A DNA stretch of 64,000 nt, from the NCBI GenBank assembly GCA_015178975.1, contig WHVD01000044.1, forward strand, positions 62,001-126,000, in the 5' to 3' direction. Source of the stretch: Hysterangium stoloniferum. Its lineage: Eukaryota; Basidiomycota; Agaricomycetes; Hysterangiales; Hysterangiaceae. The stretch's first letter is position 1. Each line of letters opens with the position of its first letter. Shown in pieces: positions 34,091 to 46,708 of this stretch. The notes under the pieces are model-generated. The model made no database searches. It worked only from the letters and a program-made list of their open reading frames with translations, and was not told where the DNA came from. The translations under genes and the position numbers were made by a program.

Positions 34091-34811
34091 AGACCAGCCA
34101 AGCCCTAGCCACATTGCAACAAAAGGCAATGCATAGCTCTCTTGTTTGTTCAAACCCACTATGCCAAAGAGTTCAACACATCATCAACAAATGTTTTAAA
34201 CCTGGGAATGGAATGGAGGGTCAATACCCAGATTGGTGGAAGAAGAAAGGGAACACTACTAGCCAACCCATGATAAGGGCTCAACCACAGACACCTACTG
34301 CCAATATTGCTCTTGTACCTACAGAACTGGTGACAGCCACTCAAAGAGAGATTTTTATACATTCATGACCAAGATTGCCAAACCAACTGAGAACTGTCTC
34401 ACTACATATGCCAATTCTCCAGCTAGTAACTGTTTCTTTGTCAATATTAATGATTTCTCTTCATACATATATGACATCCAATGGGAAACAAGGGACAACA
34501 GCCACTGCAGGAGGAACTTTTCAAATCCACAGTATAGGAACTGTTAACATAAAGGTCATTTTTGATGGATGAATAATTAACATGAGTTTCAAGAATGCAC
34601 TACATATCCTGGGGCTGTCACATAATCTTCTGTCTATCAGACATTTTGACAAAGCAGGTTACTCAATTTTCAGGGATGGAGGGGTTGTGTTCATCAACAA
34701 AGACAACAAACCATTGATGTGTAGAAAAGGTGTTGGGACTATGTACAAGGTGGATATCTACTCTGCAAGCAAATCAATTACACATCTCCCAGCTACCATA
34801 AGCAGTCAACA

Positions 34812-35554
34812 TGTTATGACTGTCTCGCAACCTGATGGTACCTGAGAATACTACCGTCTACCAATGTTTCAAGTTATTGATCAAGTCATCATTTTGGCAA
34901 CTGTCAGAACATCAACACTGACATATACCTTCATGGCAATCAAACCCCATTTACACCCCTGTCAAATTATACTCATACTATCTGGTTATGATTTGATATG
35001 TCCCCTTTTTATTATGATGATCCATTCTACTCTATGTTTCACCTGTGCCCATATATACTTGTAGCCCGTGGACTATTCCCTTTTCTCATAATCCCACTCT
35101 TGGCTAATCATGGCTTCTGACCTTATCGTAACCTTCCAGTTTCTAGTCAAGTCTATTGTCAAATAGTATTTCCACTCTTCCCTTAGTTAGTAGTTTCTAG
35201 ATGTCGATAACTCATATATAAACCCGCTGTAATGTAGTTACTAGGCAATCAGAATATCAACTCAGAACACTCATATACATCTCTCATAGTCTTGCTCTAA
35301 GTATCCCACTCTCTGCCTCTGCTTGTGCTTGCTCACCTCCAGTCTCTGACCCTTCGACCCTATACTCAACTTATCCTTCAGTTTCTGATCAGTAAATCAC
35401 TGTGAGGTTACTTGATAGGACTAGTTTCCACCCACCTGAAATCTAAGGACACCCCGACAGTAACTTGCAAGGGTGCAGCACATAAGCTGAAGCCAAGTCC
35501 TTCCATTCAGTCCCCATCAGTCTACTGATATCAGTCAGTTTTCTGTTCTTAACA
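34812..35554 (+). repeat. solo LTR, family B (743 bp), TSD CAACA
   Basis: TGTTATGACT...TTCTTAACA with CAACA at 34807-34811 and 35555-35559. Same family as the LTRs of the complete element at 53754 but with many C>T/G>A changes. Shared block at 35481-35500. Confidence 0.92.
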
Positions 35555-35559
35555 CAACA

Positions 35560-35904
35560 TGCACTTACAGTCAGGAACAAAACCCTTCCAATGATTTTTA
35601 GTTGTGCAAAGATTCTTGAATAACCCAAGAACCACTGTAGATACAGACCTGAAATTTGGTGGTTGGTTAGGTCTATCCATATATAGTAAAGTTGCTTGGT
35701 GGGTTGTGGGTGCAAAAATATGTAGAAATCCTGACTGGGCAAAAAAAGGTGCCAGAAAAAAAAAGGTACTGTTAGTGACTCAGCTTTCTGTTAAAAAGTA
35801 AAACCTAAATGTAACTAATAAACATTTATTAGTTACATCAAGTACTGATACATAACAATCTTTACTTACCTCAGTCTCGTTTATTGTATAACAGACTGAG
35901 GTAA
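35560..35904. other. unassigned sequence ending in two short hairpins
   Basis: No coding recognised. GTAACTAATAAA/TTTATTAGTTAC (about 35812-35837) and TTACCTCAGTCT/AGACTGAGGTAA (about 35867-35904) are perfect 12-bp inverted repeats with short loops. ACTGAGGTAA recurs at 31238 and 43586. Confidence 0.5.
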
Positions 35905-36055
35905 TACTACTGTAGTTCCAGATTATATACTTGACCATATATATTGCTAGGCCTACTAATGGCATGTTATGGATACTGGTTGCCTATGTCTGAGATTAGA
36001 TGGTCTTGGGGTCAGTCAACTTGGGGCTGCATATATTTCAATGGTGTTATCAACA
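35905..36055 (-). repeat. probable 3' LTR start of the minus-strand copia element
   Basis: On the minus strand, GTGAGGAGGAG (a copia-like polypurine tract, 36066-36056) is followed by TGTTGATAACACC at 36055, the expected LTR start. The other end of the LTR was not identified. Confidence 0.5.
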
Positions 36056-36930
36056 CTCCTCCTCACATGGTGCTTCCTTCATCGAAGACCTAGAAAACTG
36101 CAAATATTAACAAATTTTGATGGTTCAAGTGGTTTAGTAAAAATATTGGCAAGATTATTAGAGGTATTGATGTAATGTAAGGAAAAATCTTACAAAAGGA
36201 CACATTCCCACAGAAAGTGGAATTTAATATTGATGTGTTTGACATAGGAATGTAGGAGAGGATCTTTGGAAAGATTAATAGCCACATTGTTATCACAAAG
36301 GATGGTTGAAGTAGAGCAAGGGAAAGAGATTCCTGAGAGTAATGATCAAAGCCAAGTGCCCCCTCTTTGATGGTTTTGAAGGCAGCAATGTATTCAGCCT
36401 CACAAGAGGAGGCAGCAACAGTTTTTTTGTTTCTTTGTGCTCCATGAGATGATGCCAGGTCCTAAAGTGAAGGTATACCTGCTAATGCTGTGATAGGTAT
36501 CAAGACAGTTGGCCCAGTCAGAATTGGTATACATAGCTGGTAAGTGTGATATCATTGGAGCCACCCAGGCATAGTTTAAGGTTTCTTGTTCCTTTTAGAT
36601 AGTGAATGGTGTGAATGGCAGCATTCCAGTGTGATGTGGAGTAGCTGTTGAGAAATTGCGAGAGTTGTTGAATGGCAAAAGATATGTCAGGATGCATGGA
36701 GATTGCTAAATAAAGGAGACATCCTATGAGGGATTGATAAGGTATTTTGAGCAGATTGATAATTGATAATTTCAATAGTTGATAGTGAGATACAGTTGAA
36801 TTTATGAAGTTTGAGGCTGTGGTCCATAGGTGTAGAAACAGTAGTAGAATCTGCCTGACTGAATTGATGTACAATTTTATTGATAAGTGCAGTTTGGGAG
36901 AGGTGGACAGACTTGATGGGTCGATCCCAG

Positions 36931-38952
36931 TGTGAGGTATCAGTATTACATATCTCATAAAATTCTCTTAATTTTCTTTGAAATTAATTAGTATTTTTTC
37001 GAATTTATTGTATTTTTATTATATTTTTATTGTGAAATATAAGGCCTAGTTCTTTTTAACTTCACATAATAATAGCATATACATATGAGCTCATATAATG
37101 CTATTATATCTTAATTAATTAATTATAATTTTTAACTAATTATTTACATTTTATTTACTTAGTTATTGCTTCTCGGCACATTGCTTGCTCCTATGTGCGT
37201 ATTTTTGGAGTCACATGACATATTACTTAAGTCAACTTCAAGTCTTTGGCATTTGATTCTGACCTGGATCTTAGCCTCTTGTTAAGTTGCATGCACAGAG
37301 CTTATTGGAGGGTCTCCAGAGAAACCCACAGGAAAGCCAGTAGGACTTGGCTTCAGCTTATAGGCTGCACCCTGGCAAGATCGTCTTGTCCAATTTCAAA
37401 CAGGCAGACAGGAATCCCAGGGAGTCCAGGCAGGGTTCGTGGGTTGAGAGGTTGGGGAGTTGAGATGAATTGGTCAGAGGTCGAGTGATAGATGGGTCAG
37501 AGCCTGTGGGCTCCGATGAGTAAGAGTGGTGTGTTTCAAAGAGGAGAATAGAGCAGAAAATATACTTGAGATTACTGAGGGGAATCTAAGCCGATCTTCT
37601 GACTGGATTGTATGTACAACATCTGCCAGACTATATAGACTGTGGAATGAATAACATACCAAATCCAGTAATAATGAAAACTAAACTAGCAAATATAAAA
37701 CAAGATAAATAAACACCAAACTTGGTATTAGGAACAGGATGGAATGGAGTGGAATCTGAATTGTAACAGGTCGTAAAACCATAATGGGAATGGGGTGGGA
37801 GCAGAGTCCAAATCGTGACAAGTCATTTAATCATAACAGGAACAGGGCTCAGTTAGAGAGCTGATGGGTTTTCCAAGCAGGGTCTGGTAGACTGGTGTGT
37901 GGGACAGGGTTGGAGATAGACAGGAACGGAGTCTGGGTATTCCAGTGACTGATACATGAAGTAATGAAGGTCAAGCATGGACAGGTCTGATGTACAGAGT
38001 CTGGCAGGTTTTCCAGTAAACTGATAATTGGTGCATGTAGGGTGCAGGTGCATATAAGTTAGTGCCCGGAGTCCAGTGGGTTTTCTGGTCATAACACCTC
38101 TGAACCTTTGAGTTCAGGCTTAGATTGAAGCCCTGGTCTCAGACTGGGGAGTCATAGGATCAAAAAGGGGTAATAAATAGTTAGACATGATATCATTACT
38201 GACTCAGTGATGATATCATAAAATAATTAAATAGTTAAATAATTAGTTATCAAATGTATATAAGGAGGGCCAGAAATCCACAATAAATCAACTTATCACA
38301 CATATTTTACAGCACAGCTCAGAAGCTTATCTCATCATCCTAAGGACAATAATAGCCTTAGTCTGGTATACTAACTGCAAGCACCTACACTTAGAACTCT
38401 TTGTCAGCAACTCTTGAACTTAGCTAATCATCTAAGTTCCCCAGCCTCACAGCTACCCTTAGGCTTATTAAATACATAATAAACCTAATAAGTATCCTTA
38501 CTGAAATCTCTGCCAACACTTAGATTATTCAAGGCCCATACCTAAGTTAGTGAATTAATCAAGTACAAGCACTCAATTAATCCAATACAAATTATCTTCT
38601 CTATTAATAAAATATTTAACTCCTTGCTAAATATTTATTAATAGTTACAAATACACATACAAGAAACCAAAGCTCTTATATCCAGTCTCTGCCAAGTTAC
38701 TGCACATATATTCAGCTTCCAGCCCCTATTCTCAAGGAATAGTTCTTTTATTTGCTAAAAGAGTCATATATTGTTCTATTGAACCTTTCAATAATCAAAA
38801 TAAGCATTTATTTTAGTTGTTCAAGCTTAATAGTGCAACTAATTAATCTATCAGTATTTAAATTACTGGACCTTTGCTTATTTTATTGTTGAAGCTCTGT
38901 GACACTATAGCATCTATTGAGCTATCTAAGAGAAACCCCTAAATACATTACA
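36931..38952 (+). repeat. solo LTR, family C, TSD CCCAG
   Basis: TGTGAGGTATCAG...ACATTACA with CCCAG at 36926-36930 and 38953-38957. About 1200 bp after removing the nested family A LTR. It lies within copia RT. Second copy at 6744-9766. Confidence 0.93.
37280..38096 (-). repeat. solo LTR, family A (817 bp), TSD CCTCT, nested in LTR C
   Basis: Reverse of the LTR at 2802-3655: ends TGTTAAGTTGC (37280) and GGTCATAACA (38096), flanked by CCTCT at 37275-37279 and 38097-38101. Shared block (reverse) at 37343-37362. This is a third-level insertion: copia, then LTR C, then LTR A. Confidence 0.93.
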
Positions 38953-39089
38953 CCCAGTCTACCGCAATGCCAACAACAAAATGGATGGAGCCAAGGTCTG
39001 AAATAGTCCATACACAACACATTTGGTCCTTGAAGGCATTTTTTTTGGTGGCAGTGCTTGCTATAGAGAGAAAATCATTGATGTGTACT

Positions 39090-39846
39090 TGTTATGACTG
39101 TGTCGCAACCCTGTCGCAACCCAACAGCCCCTGATGATACTACTGTCTACATTTCAAGTTATTGGCCAAGTCATCATATCGGCAACTGTCAGTACACCAA
39201 CACTGACGTATACCTTCATGGTGATCAAACCCCGTTTATGCCCCTGTCAAGTTATACTTGTACCATTTGGTTATGCTTTGATATGTCCCCTTTTTATTTA
39301 TGATGATCTGTTCTACTCTATGTTTCACATATGCCTGTATATACTTGTAGCTCTTGGACTATTCCCTTTTCTCGTAATTCTGCTCTCAGTTAATCACAGC
39401 TTCCAGTCTTATTGCAACCTTCCAGTTCCTAGTCAAGTTTATTTGCCACTAATTGGACATTCCCATTCTTACCTTAGTTAGTATTTTGAGACAACAATAA
39501 CTAGTATTTAAGTCCAACTGTAATGTAGCTACAAAGCAATCAGAATATTGACTCAGAACACTTGTATACATCTCTCATAGTTTCGCTCTAAGTATCCCAC
39601 TCTCTGCCTCTGCTTGCGCTCGCTCACCCTCAGTTTCTGAGCCTTCAACCCAACCCTCAACTTATCCTTCAGCTTCCGATCAGTGACTTACCAAGAGGAT
39701 TATTCAACAGGACTAGTTTTCCGCCTGCCCAAAATTTAAGGACACCCAATGGTAACTTGTGAGGGCACAGCATATAAGCTGAAGCCAAGTCCTTCTGTTC
39801 AGTCCCCATCGGTCTACAAACATCAGTCAGTTTTCTGTTCTTAACA
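39090..39846 (+). repeat. solo LTR, family B (757 bp), TSD GTACT
   Basis: TGTTATGACTG...TTCTTAACA with GTACT at 39085-39089 and 39847-39851, splitting copia RT just before its catalytic box. Shared block at 39773-39792. Confidence 0.93.
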
Positions 39847-42800
39847 GTACTGCAGCAATTATAATACCAGTGGGAGTTTGTCTATAATAAATGCAAGATT
39901 CACATGTAAGTCAAGTGAACCCCCAAGTTAACATTTGCTTGTTCATGGTTTTGTTCCATATTTGACCACTTTTTTTCGTACCCTATAGGCCCCAGACTAT
40001 CATCCACATGTAGTCCTCTTTTCCAGATTCCTCAAAACCTTGGGGCTGTGTCATATATTGTACTTCATCATCAGGTAGTAGACCATAGAGGAAAGCAGTT
40101 TTGATATTGATTTGTTGTGCATCCCAACAAGAGTGGCAGCAATGTGGAGTAGAATTCACCAGGACTCCATGTGTGCAGTCAGTGAGGTAGTTTTATGGTA
40201 GTCTTTCTGTATACTTGTTCAAAACCCTTAAAGACTAACTTTACCTTCCAATAGATGGCTTTTCCAGATTCATCACATTTGATGCGAAAAACTGGGTGCC
40301 CTTTTCAGATTTTGCATCCCTGAGGAACTTCAGAATGGGGAATTAGTTTGTATACCCCCATGATCTTGAGGGAGTCCAATTCCTCCTGGAATCCAGCCTG
40401 CCATCTTGAAGCATCCCTCAAACAAAGGGCTTCAGCCCAGGTAAGTGGCTCATCATTGCATGTTAATGGTTGGTTCTGAGTGTTTCAGGTAAACCATCTA
40501 AGTCATTATTAGTGCTTACTGAATTAGAGCCAGATGAGAGGTATGACAGGATATGTTGGAGGCCATCACTATTAAGAGCTGGTGTTAATGCAGGGATTGC
40601 TGTCTGTAAGTCATTGATTGTATGTAAACGTTCCTGTCACTGTAATCTCAAACATTTAGCACTATCCTTCAACTCCTGAACAGTGCGATCAAGTTGGGCA
40701 GTTGAGGTAGGTTGCCCAGCAGTTGTTCGACTTGAATGCTGAAGGGATAGATCTGGTGGTTCATTGATTTCCTGCATGGGAGGTAAAGCCTGCTGTGGTA
40801 TGATTGCTGGAGAAGAATCAGGGAGGTCACCGAGATTACTGAGGGAGTGGTAGTTGGGAGATGAGGGTGTTAATTCTGGTTCTGACTCTGTATCTAGAGA
40901 GTCAGTAGACTTGTTGGTAGTAATACAAGGATGACCATTGTGACTTTTGAAAAATCAGATGTGATAAGAGGTGTAGATCAGCTGTGTTTTTTGATCGAAA
41001 CACCTGTATGTTTTAGATTTTTCATTACAAAATATCTGATTAGAACACATTCAATGGAATGTTCATAGATCTTTGGATTTACCCTATTTTGAATTAGGAC
41101 AAAAGCACAACAACTGATTTCTCTCATGTATGAATAATCCGGTTTTTGCCCATACCATAATTCCCATAGTGCTTTACCTATTAAAGATTTCATAGTCATT
41201 TAAACATGTAAATGAGTGGCAGTAAGATAAAATTCATCCCATAAATAAGTAGGCAGTCCTGCATATATTCACATTGTTCTGGCTTTGGCCCTTAAAGTGT
41301 GATGCAGCCATTCAACATGTCCAATGTGTGTGGATGTGTACAGAGCTGTGAATTGGTGATCAGTCCCCCTAGAGGCCAACCAATGAGCCATTTCATGGCT
41401 TTTGAGTTTGCTGTTGTTGGTCCTATAAGTTCCAACCTTTAACCCTGTTTTGACTTCACATGCACATTCCCATGATTGAAGATAGGAGAATGCATCACTT
41501 TTAAGTTTGAGTAAAATGGTCCAGGAGTAACTCAAATAATCATCTACAATATTCATGACATAGTTATTTCCAGTACATGAAGTGACTAATTAGGGCCAGA
41601 TAAATCTATCCACACTTTCTCCAATTTTCTCATCACTCTGTGCCCTTCCCCTGTTTCACACATTTTTGGGACAGGGGTTTTTGTCTGTTTACCAAGAATA
41701 CAGGCATCACATTTAGTGGGAGTGATGGAGGTGTTAGGGAGAGTCACACCTTGGATGAGTCCCATGTTAAGCATGTCATGAATAGCTTGGTAATTTGCAT
41801 GACTGAGTCGGTGGTGCCAAGATTCAATGGTGGGTGCATGATGAGCAGTGAGAATGTGTTCAGTTTGGGCCAAATAGAAATTGAGGGAGTAGAGGTGTTT
41901 ATGGGGAAGTAGAGTACCTTGGGCTATAGTAGCTCCAAATGATTTTGAGGTAAGCCAACATGAGGTGTTGTTGAAGTGTGCTATGATGTTTGAATCTTTT
42001 GCCAGACAATGAATGGATATTAGTCATACCATGGCATCCGGGATGTATAGGACATTTTGCAGCAGTATATTTGTGCTATGACCTATTTGTAATTTTATGT
42101 CTCCAATACCAATCACCCAGACAGAAGAACCACCCAAACCCTTAACAGAGTGGAGTTACTGCTTTCAAGGTGAGGAAGTCAGTGTGGTTAGGAGAGATAT
42201 GTATAGAGGCTATCCATCCAAAAAGGATGCGAGCCATTGGAGATAGGCATTTGAGCAGTGTGGGACACAGGGGTGATATCAGTAGTGTTGATAGCAGCCA
42301 TTGTGGGTTTGCTGTGTTTAGACCAGTTGATGTTTGTCTTCAACTCCTCCTCAATGATGAGCCAGCCATCATACTCAAGCATATCATTGGGTGATAAAAA
42401 AAGGGAAGGAATGGAGGGGTGGACAGTAGTAGGGTAGGAGGCCAGGTTGGCAGTGGGTGCATTCAAAGAAAAGAGATCTGATGGATCAACATTGAAAATG
42501 TAGATTGCACCATCAGTGCCTTGCAGTCAAATGGGGATTTTTGGTTTGGGTGTAGGGAAAATTGATCCACTTGGCTTGGAGTTGGGAGTAAGTGTGTTGG
42601 GAGCTGGGCTGGTAGATTTAGAGCTATGGGCAGCATGGCGAGCCTGTTTGGAGTCCTCAAGAGTTTTCCCTGCCATTCCTCCACCAGGATGGATGCAGAA
42701 CTCCACCTCATAGTAAGCACATTTGCAGTTTGAACAGGTGATGGATCTGGACTTTGGTTGGACAGATAGGGCAAAGGAGTCAGTGGTATGTATCTTGTCT

Positions 42801-42964
42801 GAATTAAGTAGATTTTGTTCATTATCTAAATAGAAATGTAGTTGGGTAGAGGTGAAAGGGGTGGAGTCAGCAGACACTGAGATATCCCTGGTGATGATCG
42901 ACCACACATTACTGAAGTTGTTCCCAAGTGAGCCCAAAAGAGCAATGCATTTCAATAATACCAA

Positions 42965-43215
42965 GTGCTGTTAATATGTAAATACCCTTTCCAGTTCAAA
43001 AGTGAAAAAACCCTTTCCATGGTATTGCTGTTTTAAATTGATCATGTCTCTACACCCTGTGGCCCAAATAACATGACCCAAGGAGCAATCCTGTAGCCAA
43101 GGGTATGTACTATGTATGACTCCACCAAAGCTAAGTGGAATTCCCATGCTGTAAGGCAGTGCACTTCACACACTGCATTTGGGGTTAGCATGGAAAGGGT
43201 TTTTGGAGTCACTGT
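42965..43215. other. copia gag upstream remnant, unassigned
   Basis: Low-quality continuation beyond the copia knuckle. No clear ORF, LTR or repeat boundary. Confidence 0.3.
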
Positions 43216-43577
43216 ATATAGTCCGGCAGATGTTGTACATACAATCCAGTCAGAAAATCAGCTTAGATTCCCCCAGTAATCTAATACATTTTCTGCTCTA
43301 AACTCCTACTTGAATTACACCACTCATGCTAGTCAGATCCCATGGGCTCCGATGCATCTATCTCTCTTATTTATCTCGACTCCCGACCTCTCGACCCATG
43401 ACCTCCAACCTACGACCCCTCGACCCACGAACCCTGCCTGGACTCCCTGGGATTCCCATCCACCTGTCTGAAATTGGACAACATGATCTCGCAAGGGTGC
43501 AGCCTATAAGCTGAAGCCAAGTCCTACTGGATATTCTGTGGGTTTCTCTGGAAACCTGCCGTGTACGTACCCTAACA
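43216..43577 (+). repeat. family A LTR, 3' fragment
   Basis: Matches the family A LTR from the TATA box region (TATATAGTCCGGCAGATG) to the end CGTACCCTAACA; the upstream half is missing. Shared block at 43505-43524. Confidence 0.85.
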
Positions 43578-44358
43578 ATAATGGACTGAGGTAATACTAC
43601 AGTTGATTAGGTCATAATGCATGCATAATGCTCATTCCCACCCTCAGCCAATGCATTATGAGATTTATGCAATACCAGAAGTCTCACACATATGTGACAA
43701 TATGTGACATGTACAGGCCAGTCTTTACAGTAATGTAAATAATATTTTATTAGAATATTATTTTTGCAAAAAGACAATTTCAACAGTGATTTAGTTTCAA
43801 GAGGGTAATAGATTGTCTACTATATTTTTCTCTAGATTGGAAACCATTGATAATGAATGCATATTCCACAAAGATGCAGTTGAAGAATGACAAAGGCAGT
43901 CTTCTAGCTTATGAAAATTTGATTTTCTTCCAGTACCCTGACATGCCTGATACCCAGCCTTAGCACAATGTACTGTATATGCAGATGAATGCATGCTGGC
44001 CTCCACTTCATCTTCACTGAGTATGGTCTGGCCAGAGTAGTCACCTTTGATTGGCCAGTTACAGCAGGTACGAGAGATACTCAGCGATTAATGGGCCTCA
44101 ACAGCTGCTTTTATGAACATGCTGGCCTGTGATCATGAACAGTACAGGTCTGTCTAGTGCAGAGACAATGACCACATGATACCCTATGAGGCCCAGCCTG
44201 AACATGTTTATCTGTTGCAAGAAGTATGTATATGAGTCACGAAACAAGAGTATCTGCTGTTTCTTGGTTGAGCTACAAATTAACAGTACACAAAGATGGG
44301 TAGTAAATAGATGTACTGGCCTTCATTCACATTGATGACAGCATTGAGTCTTGTAACC
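43578..44358. other. unassigned
   Basis: Begins with ACTGAGGTAATACTAC, also found beside the hairpins at 35890. No gene recognised. Confidence 0.35.
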
Positions 44359-45092
44359 TGTTAAGAACTGGAAACTGACTAATGTCAGTGGCCGACAGGG
44401 ACCAATCAGAAGGACTTGGCTTCAGCTTATGTGCTGCGCCCTCGCAAATATCCATAGGGTGTCCTTAGATTTTGGACGGGCGAAGACTAATCCTAAAGAG
44501 TTCCTTTCAGCAAGATACCGATCAGAACCAAAGGACAAGTCGAGTGTCAGGCCAAGGGATTGGGGCCAGGATTGGGCGAGCGCACACAAAGGCGGATGAG
44601 GGGATTCTTAGTATGAGACTGTTACAGACGTATGAGGGTATTCTGAGTCGATATTCTGATTGCCTAGTAACTACAACTACAGTGGGTTCATATACAAGTA
44701 ACAGGCATCTAGAAAATACTAATGGGGAGAAGGGCAGAAAATGGTATTAACAATAAGCTTGACTAGGAATGGGAAGTTTATGATTAGTTCAGAGGCCAAT
44801 GATAACCGAGAGTGGAATTACGGTAAAAGGAAATAGTTTGAGGACTACAAATATAGATAGACATATGTGAAACATAGGATAGAATGGATCAACATAATAA
44901 AAGGGACATATCAAAGTTTAACCAGACAATACGAGTATTTTGACGTGGGTGTAAATGGAGTTTGATCATCACGAAAGCATACGTCAGCTTCGGAGGCCGA
45001 TGGTTTTTTATGTGGTGACTTGAATAGTAACTTGAATCGTTGATAAGTGGCGATAACCTCAGGACCAATAGGGTTGCGACACGGTCGTAACA
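44359..45092 (-). repeat. LTR, family B, reverse (734 bp), no TSD
   Basis: Ends TGTTAAGAACTGG (44359) and CGGTCGTAACA (45092). The flanking five bases TAACC and CCACT differ, so this LTR is not a simple solo insertion. Recombination between two elements or deletion of a flank is likely. Confidence 0.85.
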
Positions 45093-45260
45093 CCACTACT
45101 CCAAATTTCACCCTGTTGGATGTCCTTTGTCAATGTGGAGCTTCAGGCGGCGGAGTTTGTAAACCCTGTTCCAATAGTACAACATATCACAGTGACAGAA
45201 ATTTGACACAGTAATTAAAATAAGATTATCTAGAATAAAAATCAATTCACAGTCACATCA

Positions 45261-46277
45261 TCAGTTGGGCTGGTTGGAGGCATCTGAGTCTGTGTCATCA
45301 TCCCTGTAACAAACGGGAATGGAGTTATCTGGCAGACCTTCTCCCTGAGCAAAATACTCTTTAGCATCCAACAGGATGGCCCCCATAGGTTCTCTCTTGA
45401 TGGTAGGTGTTTTAGGGGCAGCAAAATCAGGGCCAAGAGTGACACCTTGGGCAGGATCTCCAGGGCAGGTGCAGCCAACATGTGCAGTCCAACCCTCATC
45501 ACTGGGGACCTTTCGGCACCTCCAACACCCTCCAACTGCAGAAAGACGTTCATGGTCAGCAATACTGAGTGGATCAGGATGAGGGAGTGTGGTACTGGTG
45601 GTGGTTGATGATGTGCGAGCGGGGCCAGGTCCAGGGGTGGAACGAGTAGCAGGAATCTCCATGATTAGGCTTTCCCACTGCATGGACATGAGAGCAACAA
45701 GGTTGTCGAAGCTGATGGTCTCGAGGTCAAAGTCCGGAATAGCCATGATGCAAAGGAGGAGCATGGGGTGGGAATGAAAGAGGAGCTGGTATTTGTAGAT
45801 ATGGACATTGACAATGGTTGGCCCTAACACGTTGCATGCATCTGTGAGAGTGGCGGCATAATCCAAAAGCGAGTGCCGATTTTGAGTGCACAAAAAGAAT
45901 GTGTGAAGGGTGACCATCTTGTAGCCCTTGGGCATAAAATGACTTCAGATTTGCTTCTCGAATGTCTCCCATGATGTGAGCTTCAAGAAATCCGTGCGAC
46001 CAGCATTCCACCAGGCAGCCATTATTGGTTCTTGCATATTGGTACCTGCAAGTTGGATCTTCGTCTCAATAGAGAGGTCTGGAGCTTTTTCCATTTTTGT
46101 GGAGGCGTAGATAGCAAATCCATCCTCACACTGGCCAAGCCATGCTTCAATAGCAGTTGCTGTGAGGGGGCCAGTGAAGGTGGTGATGATCTTTGATGCC
46201 ATCGGTGATGTGTCACTGTCATCGTTGCTGTCGTCTGAATTGGGAAATGTGTGTGGCAATGGAAGGCGATTTTGCAT
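45261..46277 (-). pseudogene. stand-alone Gag-like gene with cysteine motif, one stop
   Basis: Reads as a 338-codon retrotransposon Gag: helical capsid-like region (EAWLGQCEDGFAIYA, AAWWNAGRTDFLKLTSWETF, FMPKGYKMVTLHTFF), linker, and a cysteine/histidine cluster CWRCRKVPSDEGWTAHVGC with CTCPGD. The tail is acidic. One in-frame TGA at 45947-45945 lies where CGA (Arg, in KQI-R-SHFMPKG) would fit. Otherwise open. No pol follows; 130 bp past the stop is the recombined LTR at 45092. LTR-like sequence lies just upstream (46404-46708), so this may be another Gag-only element or a truncated one. Confidence 0.75.
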
Positions 46278-46403
46278 GGAACTGGATAGGGAGTGTGAAT
46301 TGTGAGAGAATGTGAATGAGCAGTGTGGTGAGTGAACCGGGGTGTGGTGGAATCGTCCAGAGTGAAAAAAAGGCCAGTGTCAAAAAAAAAAGTGGAATCT
46401 CAT

Positions 46404-46708
46404 TGTCAATGAGATCACTGGTGGTCACACGAGTTGACAGGACCACGGTGTATTGTCTAGAACTGAGACGGGATACAGGAGGTTACAGCGTACAGTAAGG
46501 TAAGAGAGAGAAAACTACCTAGGCTATATACATATGTGATGTGATCACGTGCCAGAACAAAAGGAGTGGAACAAAGGAAACAAGAAACAAAGGGTGAACA
46601 CATAACAAAGGAGTGAACATGTAACAGGAACAATGAGTGAATGTGTAAGACTGGGGTGCCAGGCTTACAGGTTCTATTAATTGACTCTGAATTGTTTAGG
46701 ATGTAACA
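46404..46708 (-). repeat. candidate 5' LTR of the Gag-like element (305 bp)
   Basis: Minus-strand ends TGTTACATCC (46708) and CATTGACA (46404), directly upstream of the gag-like gene. It has TATATAG at about 46535. The interior resembles 15494-15700. No partner LTR was found on the other side, so this is provisional. Confidence 0.5.

Larger units (their letters stand above)
31375..34811 (+). mobile_element. Ty1/copia element, plus strand, 5' part
   Basis: Primer site, gag, knuckle, protease region and pre-integrase segment can be followed. They are interrupted by the Gag-only element (32186-34090, TSD AGACC) and a solo family B LTR (34812-35554, TSD CAACA). Nothing clearly pol-like is seen after 35554, so it is a 5' remnant. 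Confidence 0.8.
31575..34811 (+). pseudogene. copia gag/protease/pre-integrase, broken
   Basis: The gag N-terminus reads KELILTAANTRGVHGYFDGS (about 31627) and continues at 31768-32034 (NAENILQSIRHIDSAN). After the inserted element, coding resumes at 34091 with a copia-type knuckle relic (SNPLCQRVQHIINKC then GMEGQYPDWWKKKGN), a decayed protease region near 34420-34560 and the pre-integrase segment LHILGLSHNLLSIRHFDKAG (34594-34660). Multiple stops and frame changes. Confidence 0.8.
36056..42964 (-). pseudogene. Ty1/copia gag-pol, minus strand, broken and invaded
   Basis: Leftward order: knuckle (CSNCKCAYYEVEFC) and gag tail in 42964-42527, protease region 42466-42188, pre-integrase HHCC (HHRLSHANY, CDACILGKQTK; 41873-41586), integrase core with IVDDY and RTNNSK where RTDNG is usual (41556-41269), integrase C-terminus with ISCCAFVLIQNR (41199-40978). 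RT follows in 40470-39852, continuing at 39085 (DFLSIAS preceded by an altered catalytic box) and 36926-36518 (YQSLIGCLLYLAISMHPDIS, HWNAAIHTIHYLKGTRNLK), with an RNase H end near 36400 (CEAEYIAAF). Interrupted by solo LTRs at 39090 and 36931. Many stops; inactive. Confidence 0.88.

Noticed and set aside
44359-45092. Calling this family B LTR a simple solo insertion
   Set aside because: The flanking five bases differ (TAACC and CCACT), unlike all other solo LTRs here.
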